From: Pseudoselenomonas ruminantium
GTDB lineage: Bacteria > Bacillota > Negativicutes > Selenomonadales > Selenomonadaceae
DNA length: 15,300 bases
Reading direction: 5' to 3'
NCBI GenBank assembly: GCA_002373045.1
Contig: DFHU01000032.1
Coordinates: 1-15,300, forward strand
Part shown: positions 1 through 6,556 of the stretch, piece by piece
Numbering within the stretch: the stretch's first letter is position 1
Layout: every line of letters begins with the position of its first letter
Notes under the pieces: generated by a model
Told to the model about the DNA's origin: nothing
Database searches by the model: none
Seen by the model: the letters and a program-made list of their open reading frames with translations, nothing else
Program-made: the position numbers and the translations under genes

Positions 1-558
1 TGATTTCTGATATTGCCAACGATAAGGTCTATAACCATCCGTCAAGGCTCGAATGTCAATCTTCACATCTTCCAACCAGTAGCCGTCAATGCGAATCCAT
101 TGCCGGAGCCTGTCGATTACGCGAAGCGTCGCTTGTTTTCGCTGAATTATCGACGGCATCAATCTGCCGCTTCTTCGTGAAGACGCACGATTGAAGAACC
201 TTGCAGGGCGGTACTGCTTATGGTATCTATGATACCTGCGGTAGCCACGGCGAACAGTCAGCAAATACTTGACGTCCTTGCGTTGCTCGATAGTTCCCTT
301 AAAGACAACCTTGTTTTTGGTCAAACACTTTTGAACCAACGCAAGCCCAACATGATTCGCACCATCGTCAATACCACAGCGAATCTCATCGCTGTTAGGA
401 TTGTCAACGACTTTGTTTAGTTGAATTATCATAGGGAACTTCGACACCAGCCGAGCTTTATGCTGACGGACAAGCCGCCAGGCATTCTGCTCGATAGTTG
501 GATCAAGTCGTTTCCCTTCTGCGTCCAGAACGAACGCATATTTCTTAATTGTGGGCAT
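1..558 (-). CDS. iscB: IscB-family RNA-guided endonuclease, N-terminal part (cut by window edge)
   Basis: This frame stays open from an ATG at 558 to the window edge (186 codons; the C-terminal part lies outside). AAGGAAGG stands about 8 nt before the ATG. Residues 7-46 match the PLMP segment of IscB proteins (FVLDAEGKRLDP, then a basic stretch ending FPMIIQL). Residues 62-75 (GIDDGANHVGLALV) are RuvC-I, with D64 as the expected metal ligand. Residues 103-154 are an arginine-rich bridge helix with RRGYRR, the RRxxRR signature, followed by RSGRLMPS. Residues 162-186 look like the start of RuvC-II, ending in YQKS where relatives have YQxG. By family knowledge, such proteins use an upstream omega RNA to cut DNA and travel with IS200/IS605-like elements. 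HNH and RuvC-III would lie beyond base 1, so IscB cannot be separated from HNH-less IsrB or from a decayed copy. Family call firm, subtype open. Confidence 0.87.
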   Translation of the reverse strand, partial: MPTIKKYAFVLDAEGKRLDPTIEQNAWRLVRQHKARLVSKFPMIIQLNKVVDNPNSDEIRCGIDDGANHVGLALVQKCLTKNKVVFKGTIEQRKDVKYLLTVRRGYRRYHRYHKQYRPARFFNRASSRRSGRLMPSIIQRKQATLRVIDRLRQWIRIDGYWLEDVKIDIRALTDGYRPYRWQYQKS

Positions 559-800
559 CTCTGCCACCTTCCTTTACAGGAGAATTTTCCTTCTTGCCCA
601 TGTCGCCAGGAAGCTCGTGTGTTTCCCTGTTATCACCGCAGGACATTAGCGGTGTTTCTTGGTTATCACTCTCAGAGCAGCGGACTGATGGTTTACATCC
701 GCAGGTGAGTCTTTAACTTATCCTGATAACTTAGTTCATCCCGCAAACAGCTTTCGCCGAACACGGTCACTAGAGCTTGAAACAGCCCGTTAAGCATATG
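559..800 (-). ncRNA. Candidate HEARO / omega RNA of the IscB locus
   Basis: About 240 bases directly upstream of the iscB start code no convincing protein but are rich in local stems on the iscB strand. These are a GAAA-tetraloop hairpin (CGGC/GCTG, 748-759) inside CCG/CGG (741-766), GCGGA/TCCGC (680-702), CACCGC/GCGGTG (634-654) and CAGGG/TCCTG (607-629). Conserved-looking purine-rich links lie between them, for example GACATGGGCAAGAAGG just before the gene. Position, length and structure fit HEARO RNA, which lies 5' of iscB and carries the guide at its own 5' end. The guide would then be the roughly 16-20 bases near 780-800. The exact 5' end and guide boundary cannot be fixed by eye. No covariance model was run, so the RNA family call is inference from context plus visible stems. 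Confidence 0.7.
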
Positions 801-859
801 TATATAAGATATTTGTCCACTTATATACATATTTATCGATATTTTCGACTACTTAACGG
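787..859. repeat. Branched palindrome at the outer edge of the iscB/omega-RNA element
   Basis: Outer arms CCGTTAAG (787-794) and CTTAACGG (852-859) enclose two hairpins. One is a perfect 13-bp AT-rich stem (796-808 with 820-832, 11-nt loop). The other is a small TCGA/TCGA stem (836-839 with 845-848). The whole can fold as a cruciform or three-way junction. It lies between the polyferredoxin stop and the candidate omega RNA. It is AT-rich and has no T-tract, so it is not a normal terminator. It may be the end hairpin recognised by an IS200/IS605-type transposase, or an older palindrome beside which the element landed. Confidence 0.6.
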
Positions 860-878
860 TTCGTCCCCACTATTCGCT

Positions 879-1742
879 TCAATGTGTATCTGCAGCAGTC
901 TTAGCTGCCGGATTTTTCATCCCTAAATGCAGTGCTCTTTGCGGACAAGCCTCAACGCATTGGTCGCACATAATGCACTCCGGGGAATGTGGCTGCGCCA
1001 CCGGGTCGATATCCATGGGACAAACCTTTTGGCAACGGCCACAGGACACACAGCTTTTTTCATCAAAATGCAGCCTGCAGATACTGACGACATTCAATAG
1101 ACCGTAAATTGCCCCCAACGGACAAAGCATTTTGCAAAAGAAGCGGCGGATAAACAGGCAGCCGATGAGCACCACAGCCAATAGCACAGCTTTTAATACA
1201 AACAAGCCGCCGACAGCCTGCCGATACTCCGCATGCGTCAATAACAGCGGCACAGCTGCCTCCAACATACCTGCCGGGCAAATGTACTCGCAAAAGGCCG
1301 GCGCTCCCACACCATTTACCATGAGGAGCAGCACCGGCAATAACAGGACAAAGATGACCAACACCAGGTATTTCACATAGCGCAACGGCGGAAACAGGCG
1401 TCTTTTCGGCACCGGCAATTTACTCAGCAAGTCCTGCAAAAAGCCAAAGGGACAAAGAAAGCCACAGGCCAACCTTCCCCAAAGCACGCCAAGCAGCAAT
1501 AAAAAGCCACCGACATAAAAACTGAATCCATAACCGGCCGTTCCTCCGACTGCCTGCAACGCCCCCAAAGGGCAGGACAAAGTGGCTGCCGGACAGGAAT
1601 AACAATTCAGCCCCGGCGCGCACAAATTTTTGGCACTACCCTTGTAGAGCCTGCCGGAAGTAAAATTCAGCAATTCCTGATTGGTAAGCACGGTAGCCAA
1701 TAGCTGCACAAAACGGCGATTAACCGAACGGGTGATATTCAT
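879..1742 (-). CDS. NapH/NosR-like membrane polyferredoxin (4Fe-4S binding protein)
   Basis: A 287-residue membrane protein likely to pass electrons between the cytoplasmic and outer faces of the inner membrane. N-terminal cysteines C41, C47, C50 and C57 come first. CGFLCPFG (C93, C97), CEYICPAG (C151, C155) and CKMLCPLG (C203, C207) then alternate with hydrophobic helices (about 75-92, 122-143, 178-198). This is the CxxxCP pattern of NapH/NosR/MauN-type proteins. Two classical 4Fe-4S motifs close the protein: CVSCGRCQKVCP (231-242) and CIMCDQCVEACP (256-267). GGGGTGA precedes the ATG, which lies 4 nt after the stop of the CXXC mini-gene, so the genes are co-transcribed. Neighbouring thioredoxin-like and CXXC genes suggest that it feeds reductant to an extracytoplasmic thiol relay. 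The electron donor and final target are not visible. Confidence 0.85.
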   Translation of the reverse strand: MNITRSVNRRFVQLLATVLTNQELLNFTSGRLYKGSAKNLCAPGLNCYSCPAATLSCPLGALQAVGGTAGYGFSFYVGGFLLLLGVLWGRLACGFLCPFGFLQDLLSKLPVPKRRLFPPLRYVKYLVLVIFVLLLPVLLLMVNGVGAPAFCEYICPAGMLEAAVPLLLTHAEYRQAVGGLFVLKAVLLAVVLIGCLFIRRFFCKMLCPLGAIYGLLNVVSICRLHFDEKSCVSCGRCQKVCPMDIDPVAQPHSPECIMCDQCVEACPQRALHLGMKNPAAKTAADTH

Positions 1743-1746
1743 CTGT

Positions 1747-1887
1747 TCACCCCAATCCTATACATTCCATACACACGCGCACAGCCTTTTGCAAAATTAT
1801 CCGGGTCTCACCGCGCCACAGTCCCCACAGTATGCAGCAGACGGCCAAAGCAAGCAGGAGACTGCGGATTTTGCCCAGTCTGGTCAC
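1747..1887 (-). CDS. CD1871A-type CXXC motif small membrane protein
   Basis: A 46-residue reading frame with a GTG start, easily missed because of its size. The GTG overlaps the TGA of the TlpA gene (GTGA overlap), with AGAGGT upstream. It ends 4 nt before the polyferredoxin ATG. The protein has a basic start, one hydrophobic helix (about residues 9-24, LLLALAVCCILWGLW), then RGET and a terminal VCMECIGLG with the CXXC pair C39/C42. This agrees with the small CXXC proteins named after C. difficile CD1871A, which I recall as lying between TlpA-like and 4Fe-4S genes. Role unknown; a membrane-anchored dithiol carrier between its two neighbours is a reasonable inference. Confidence 0.85.
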   Translation of the reverse strand: MTRLGKIRSLLLALAVCCILWGLWRGETRIILQKAVRVCMECIGLG

Positions 1888-2426
1888 TTGAGATACCTCT
1901 CAACCTGCTGTTTGTACTTAGCTACATCGGCACCTACGACCTTTTCCCCAATGATATTGCCGTCCGAATCCACAAAGATGGTCGTGGGCACGGCTTCAAC
2001 ACTTTCCAGATACTTTAACAATTTATCGTCAGGCAGAATATTGACAAAGTTGACATTGGCATCTTTTAAGATTTTCACAGCAGCCGCCTTGGTTTCTTTA
2101 TCGTCAGGGCCATTGGCATCACACACAAGGCCGATAATCTGCACATCCTGTGGCATTTCCCTAGCCCATTTTCCCAGTTCCGGCATTTCACCAATGCAGG
2201 GCGGGCAAAAAGTTCCCCAAATATTTACGACCGTTATTTTTTTGCCCTTGAAAATATCCTGCGTAACGGTATTGCCTGCTACATCTACCGTTTGAAAGGC
2301 CGGGAACTTGTTGCTGTCTGCCGTTTCCTGCGTTGTTTTTCCATTTTCAGCCGAACAGCCTGTGGCCAGAAAAATCGTCGAAAATGCGACCATCGACATC
2401 AATAAAATTTTAAACCACTTGTGCAT
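1884..2426 (-). CDS. TlpA/ResA-like thioredoxin-fold lipoprotein
   Basis: A 180-residue extracytoplasmic thiol-disulphide oxidoreductase. The chosen ATG follows AGGAGG by 7 nt and opens a lipoprotein signal peptide with lipobox LATGC (C24). In-frame codons upstream to 2465 lack a ribosome site and would spoil the signal. A linker precedes the AhpC/TSA-type thioredoxin fold, with VVNIWGTFCPPCIGEMPEL carrying redox C74 and C77 and a cis-proline loop AVPTTIFVD near the end. The family reduces or shuffles disulphides, for example in cytochrome c maturation or oxidant repair. No cytochrome genes are visible, so the substrate is open. It overlaps the CXXC mini-gene by 4 nt and follows the acidic-protein gene by 32 nt, consistent with one operon. 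Confidence 0.88.
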   Translation of the reverse strand: MHKWFKILLMSMVAFSTIFLATGCSAENGKTTQETADSNKFPAFQTVDVAGNTVTQDIFKGKKITVVNIWGTFCPPCIGEMPELGKWAREMPQDVQIIGLVCDANGPDDKETKAAAVKILKDANVNFVNILPDDKLLKYLESVEAVPTTIFVDSDGNIIGEKVVGADVAKYKQQVERYLK

Positions 2427-2458
2427 AAAAAATCCTCCTCTTGCCGACATAATAAACT

Positions 2459-3022
2459 CTACCAATCTCCGCCATCATCATAGGAATCACTGCCCCAGTC
2501 AGAACCGCTGTCATAGCTGTCCGCATCATAGTCGTAACTATCATAGCTATCGTCATCATCATAGCTGTCATAGTCCACATAATCCAGTTCACTGCTGTCA
2601 TCGTCATCCTGATAATCCAGCCCATCACCATCATAATCCGGATCGTAGTCCACTCCGTCCCAATCATCATGGTCATAAAGCTCATTATAGGTATTGTAGT
2701 TGTTGATTGTCTCATGGGCTTCTGCCTTATGGTCGCCGCTCAATATATGCCCCAAAACCGCACCAGCCACCATGCCGCCCGCCACATTGCGCAGAGTATG
2801 CTGACCATTGCTGTTAGGATTGCGTTCCTGTACACGGGCTGCCGGCTGCGTCGCATAATTTGCCGTTTTTCCAGAGCTGACCGCATTGGATTTTGGATTC
2901 TGTTGAATTAACTTCTCCTGTCCACCTGCATAATGCTGCCTGTTCTCATTACTACTCCCTCGCCGTCCAAACAACACCCAGCCCAAAAACACACCCGCGC
3001 CCAGCAATGCAATAGTTCCCAT
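2459..3022 (-). CDS. Membrane-anchored protein with Asp/Tyr/Ser-rich acidic tail, function unknown
   Basis: A 187-residue protein that I do not recognise. The ATG at 3022 follows AGGGGG by 8 nt and begins directly with a hydrophobic helix (residues 3-18), so the 26 in-frame codons upstream are probably not used. A polar Gln/Asn/Ser-rich stretch (22-75) leads to a glycine-rich segment GGMVAGAVLGHIL (82-94), perhaps a second glycine-zipper helix. From 113 to the end the protein is almost only Asp, Tyr, Ser and Gly, in short imperfect DSYD-like units, ending GGDW. This part is probably disordered and strongly negative. It is the first gene of the TlpA/CXXC/polyferredoxin group. A cation-binding or envelope role is speculation. 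The frame is supported by its ribosome site, defined helix and clean stop. Confidence 0.72.
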   Translation of the reverse strand: MGTIALLGAGVFLGWVLFGRRGSSNENRQHYAGGQEKLIQQNPKSNAVSSGKTANYATQPAARVQERNPNSNGQHTLRNVAGGMVAGAVLGHILSGDHKAEAHETINNYNTYNELYDHDDWDGVDYDPDYDGDGLDYQDDDDSSELDYVDYDSYDDDDSYDSYDYDADSYDSGSDWGSDSYDDGGDW

Positions 3023-3101
3023 ATTGATGCCCCCTATAGATATACTTCTTGATAATACTTCTCCTTTTCTCCGTATTTTTCCTGCAATCCTATCGCACAA
3101 A

Positions 3102-3181
3102 GCCCGTGAAACTGATGATATTTTCCGCAGCTTTTGACAAACGTGTCTATGGCGAAGGAAAATATTACCGGTTTCACGGGC
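3102..3181. repeat. Structured hairpin repeat, copy 1
   Basis: GCCCGTGAAAC (3102-3112) pairs with GTTTCACGGGC (3171-3181). The stem runs on to 3126/3157, about 25 bp with one A/C mismatch and two G-T pairs. The apical part holds CCGCAGC, TTTTGACA and TGTCTA, with a small GACA/TGTC stem (3136-3147). It shares loop and flanks (CACAAA before, GCGCCTTT after) with copy 2, but its stem sequence differs. Read on the minus strand, the stem is followed by TTTGTG, so it may also work as a weak terminator. Confidence 0.8.
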
Positions 3182-3194
3182 GCCTTTGCACTAC

Positions 3195-3218
3195 GATGTA
3201 ATGATGTAATAATGTAAT
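3195..3218. repeat. Three tandem 8-bp units between the hairpins
   Basis: GATGTAAT, GATGTAAT and AATGTAAT follow each other without gaps in the 49-nt space between the two hairpin copies. This may be replication slippage. No function can be assigned. Confidence 0.75.
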
Positions 3219-3230
3219 GTACGCACAAAA

Positions 3231-3311
3231 GCCCGAAGGTGCTGGTGGTGTTTTCCGCAGCGTTTGACAAGCCTGTCTAAGCGAAGGAAAATACTACCAG
3301 CACCTTCGGGC
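3231..3311. repeat. Structured hairpin repeat, copy 2; probable terminator region of the RND operon
   Basis: GCCCGAAGGTGCTGGT (3231-3246) pairs perfectly with its complement at 3296-3311. Pairing continues to 3256/3286 for 26 bp with two G-T pairs. The apical loop repeats that of copy 1 (CCGCAGC, GTTTGACA, TGTCTA, GCGAAGG). On the minus strand the stem is followed by TTTTGTG. It is the first strong hairpin after the pump gene stop, so it likely ends RND transcripts. The long stem and conserved loop are more than a simple terminator needs. Confidence 0.8.
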
Positions 3312-3358
3312 GCCTTTAGCATATCGATGTCAAATCGAACATTTGCCCATCGAAGTGT

Positions 3359-6300
3359 TTACATATAATCGGCAGAAGTCTTCTTCTTCTGCTGTTTGAA
3401 CATACCAAGCTTCGCGGCAATCCATTCCATAGCGACAAAGAACACCGGAATCAGGAAAATACCGAGAGCCGTAGCAAAGAGCATACCGCCGACAACAGCC
3501 ACGCCCATACCATTACGGGCTGCCGCACCGGCACCACTGGCGATAGCCAGCGGCAAACACCCTATGATGAACGCAAAGGAGGTCATGAGGATAGGACGCA
3601 GGCGTAGGCCAGCTGCTTCAATAGCGGCCTTGACCGGCTCCATGCCCCTGTCTACACGGACCTTGGCGAACTCTACAATCAGAATAGCGTTCTTAGCTGC
3701 CAGACCGATAATCATGATGATACCAATCTGCATGTAAACGCTGTTCTGCAGACCTGCATTCTGAATACCGAACATCCCTTCCAGCATGGACAGACCATAC
3801 TCGGAGATAAGGGCACCCATAATACCGGTCGGCACCGTCAGCAGTACGGCGAACGGAACACTCCAGCTTTCATAGAGCGCTGCCAGGCACAGGAATACGA
3901 ATACAAGTGCGAGTGCCAGCACCTGGAAGGTGGAGCTGGTTGCCTTAGCTTCCTCACGGCTCTGGCCGGACCATTCAATGTTGAAGCCGCTGGGCGCATT
4001 CTGCTCAACCACTTCTTTGATGGCTGCCATGGCCTGACCGGAGGAATAACCTTCCCCGGCGTTACCCTGAATGTTGATGGCCCGAGCACCGTTGAAACGG
4101 GAAATCGACGTCGGGCCGGAACTTACACGCGGTTTTAAGAGCGTATCGAGCGGCACCATCGTATCGTTTTCCGATTCCACATAGACGAACTTCATTCCTT
4201 CGGCTTCACTGCGGTAGCTTACATCCGACTGCAGCATAACCTTATAGGTACGGCCGAACTGGTTGAAGTCGTTGACCTGGGCACCACCAAAGTTCACCTG
4301 CATAGCCGTGAACACATCGGACATCTTGACGCCCAACTGCTTGACCTTTTCACGGTCAATATCGTATTCATAGGTCGGCGCCGTCATCTTAAAGGTCGTA
4401 CGCACGCCCTTGAGTTCCGGACGCTGATTGGCTGCTGCCACGATTTTACCCGTGATGTCAGCCAATTCTTCATCTGTATGACCGGACATATCCTGCAGCT
4501 GCAGGCTCCAGCCGCCTACGGCACCCAGACCAGGCAGAGCCGGCGGATTCATGGCGATAACCGTAGCTTCCGGTGCCAGTTTTGCCCCGATGCCAAACAT
4601 AGCCCCAACGGCTGCCCCAACGGATTCATCACCGCCAGGACGCTGTGACCAGTCCTTCATGCCCAAAACGACAAGACCGGCACTCGGCTTAGCGCCGCCG
4701 CCTAAAATATCAAAGCCCGTGATAGCCATGACATTTTCTACACCCTTGACGTCTTTAGCTGCCGTAGCCACCTTGTCGATGGTCTGCTGGGTGACATTCA
4801 TGGATGTACCTTCTGGCAGCTGTACTACAGCAAAGAGGTAACCCTGGTCTTCGTCCGGAACGAAGGTGGACGGAAGTACCTTGTAAAGTGCACCGGAAAT
4901 GATGCACACAATGACCATAAAGAGAATCGCCAGGCGGGTGCGGCGGATAAACTTAGCCACCACGCCCATATAGCCACGCTTCGTGCGTTCAAACCAGTTA
5001 TTGAACTTCACGAAGAACTGACCGAGAACACCTTCATCGTCTTTCGCTTCATGGCGCTTCAGAATCATCGCACAAAGCGCCGGTGTAAGCGTCAGGGCCA
5101 CAAAGGCGGACAGCGCCATGGACACCGCAATGGTCAACGCGAACTGACGGTAAAGGATACCCGTCATGCCGCCTAAGAAGGCAACCGGTACGAATACGGC
5201 GGCCAAAACGAAGGCGATAGCCACAACCGGCCCCTGCACTTCGGCCATAGCACGCTCGGTGGCATCCACCGGCGTCAAGCCCTCTTCCATGTGCTTTTCG
5301 ACGTTTTCGATAACAACGATAGCATCATCGACGACGAGGCCGATAGCCAATACCATGGCGAAAAGGGTCAAGGTGTTAATGGAGAACCCTAGCACCACAA
5401 ACGCCGCCAGAGTACCGATAAGGGATACCGGCACAGCCAGCAGTGGAATCAGCGTTGCACGCCAGCTCTGGAGGAACAGGAAGATAACCAAAACCACCAG
5501 CAGCAGGGCTTCGACGAAGGTTTCCACTACTTCCTTGATGGAAGCGTTGATGTAGTTCGTGGAGTCGAAAATCTGTGCCATTTCGAGTTTCGGCGGCAGG
5601 GTCGGCTTGGCTTTTTCGAGCACTTCACGCACACCTGCTACCGTCTGCATGGCGTTGGCATCACTGGTCAGGTTGATACCGAAACCCACGGAAGGATAGC
5701 CGTTGAACTTGGAGATAATCGCACTGGATTTTTCCCCGGTTTCCACACGGGCTACGTCCTTCAGACGAACAAATTTGCCCTTATCGGAACGCAGCACGAT
5801 ATTGCCGAATTCCTCAGGCGTTACCAAACGGCCGGAAATCTTACCCGTGTACTGCTTTTCCTGACCATTGTTTACCGGCATAGCGCCAACCGTACCGGCA
5901 GGTGCCTGCACGTTCTGTTCCTTGATGGCCGAGGTCACATCGGCAATGGTCAGCTTGAGCTCGGCCAGCTTATCCGGATTGAGCCAGACGCGCATAGCGT
6001 AGTCAGAACCGAAAATCTGCACATCACCGACACCGGATACACGCTTTAATTCATCCAAGAGATAAATATCGGCGTAGTTTTTCATATAGGCACGGTCGTA
6101 AGTGCCGTCCGGAGAGTACAGGGACAGCATGTAGGCCATATCGTTAGACGATTTTTTGGTTGTAACACCGACCTGCTGTACATCGGAAGGCAGGCTGGCA
6201 TTGGCAATGGCGACATTGTTCTGCACCTTTACGGAGTCCATATCGCCATCCGTTCCCGTCTCAAAGACCACAGACAGGCTGTAACGGCCGCTGTCGTCCG

Positions 6301-6544
6301 AGTTGGAACTCATATAATCCATACCCTGAGTACCATTGACCTGCTGCTCGATTATCTGCGCCACCGTATCGTTGATAACGGAGGCGCTGGCACCAGTATA
6401 GCTGGTACCAACGGAAACCGTCGGCGGAGAAATCTGCGGATACTGCGCTATCGGCAGCTGAAAGGCTGCCAGCACACCCACGATAACGATGATAATCGAG
6501 ATAACAATGGCAAATATCGGGCGGTGAATAAAAAACTTAGACAA
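3359..6544 (-). CDS. AcrB-type RND multidrug efflux transporter (HAE1 family)
   Basis: A 1061-residue proton-driven inner-membrane pump, full length for the family. The N-terminus MSKFFIHRPIFAIVISI is typical. It has two halves of membrane helices with large periplasmic loops after helices 1 and 7. The proton-relay pair D406-D407 lies in GLVVDDAIVVIENVE, and the matching lysine lies in GLAAKNAILIVEFA in the second half. GPTSISRFNGARAINIQG and the FLQSWRATLIPLLAVPVSL region also fit HAE1 pumps. The start is TTG at 6544, with AGGAGG 7 nt upstream. The gene lies 12 nt after the adaptor stop, so one transcript is expected. Substrates cannot be read from sequence. An outer-membrane TolC partner is not encoded in the window, so it is presumably supplied from elsewhere. 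Confidence 0.96.
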   Translation of the reverse strand: MSKFFIHRPIFAIVISIIIVIVGVLAAFQLPIAQYPQISPPTVSVGTSYTGASASVINDTVAQIIEQQVNGTQGMDYMSSNSDDSGRYSLSVVFETGTDGDMDSVKVQNNVAIANASLPSDVQQVGVTTKKSSNDMAYMLSLYSPDGTYDRAYMKNYADIYLLDELKRVSGVGDVQIFGSDYAMRVWLNPDKLAELKLTIADVTSAIKEQNVQAPAGTVGAMPVNNGQEKQYTGKISGRLVTPEEFGNIVLRSDKGKFVRLKDVARVETGEKSSAIISKFNGYPSVGFGINLTSDANAMQTVAGVREVLEKAKPTLPPKLEMAQIFDSTNYINASIKEVVETFVEALLLVVLVIFLFLQSWRATLIPLLAVPVSLIGTLAAFVVLGFSINTLTLFAMVLAIGLVVDDAIVVIENVEKHMEEGLTPVDATERAMAEVQGPVVAIAFVLAAVFVPVAFLGGMTGILYRQFALTIAVSMALSAFVALTLTPALCAMILKRHEAKDDEGVLGQFFVKFNNWFERTKRGYMGVVAKFIRRTRLAILFMVIVCIISGALYKVLPSTFVPDEDQGYLFAVVQLPEGTSMNVTQQTIDKVATAAKDVKGVENVMAITGFDILGGGAKPSAGLVVLGMKDWSQRPGGDESVGAAVGAMFGIGAKLAPEATVIAMNPPALPGLGAVGGWSLQLQDMSGHTDEELADITGKIVAAANQRPELKGVRTTFKMTAPTYEYDIDREKVKQLGVKMSDVFTAMQVNFGGAQVNDFNQFGRTYKVMLQSDVSYRSEAEGMKFVYVESENDTMVPLDTLLKPRVSSGPTSISRFNGARAINIQGNAGEGYSSGQAMAAIKEVVEQNAPSGFNIEWSGQSREEAKATSSTFQVLALALVFVFLCLAALYESWSVPFAVLLTVPTGIMGALISEYGLSMLEGMFGIQNAGLQNSVYMQIGIIMIIGLAAKNAILIVEFAKVRVDRGMEPVKAAIEAAGLRLRPILMTSFAFIIGCLPLAIASGAGAAARNGMGVAVVGGMLFATALGIFLIPVFFVAMEWIAAKLGMFKQQKKKTSADYM

Positions 6545-6556
6545 ATCGCCGCCTCC

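Noticed and set aside
421..708. Plus-strand open frame of 95 codons over the iscB start and leader
   Set aside because: No ribosome site or family resemblance; it is antisense to the IscB N-terminus and the structured leader.
2410..2715. Met/Thr/Ile-rich minus-strand frame overlapping the acidic protein
   Set aside because: It is the low-complexity Asp codon run read in another frame; no ribosome site.
3034..3270. Minus-strand frame of 78 codons across the hairpin region
   Set aside because: It runs through both structured repeats and has no ribosome site or family match.
3102..3311. Twin hairpins as a CRISPR array or integron attC sites
   Set aside because: Only two units, conserved part is the loop and not a short repeat, no cas genes, and no RYYYAAC/GTTRRRY boxes or integrase.
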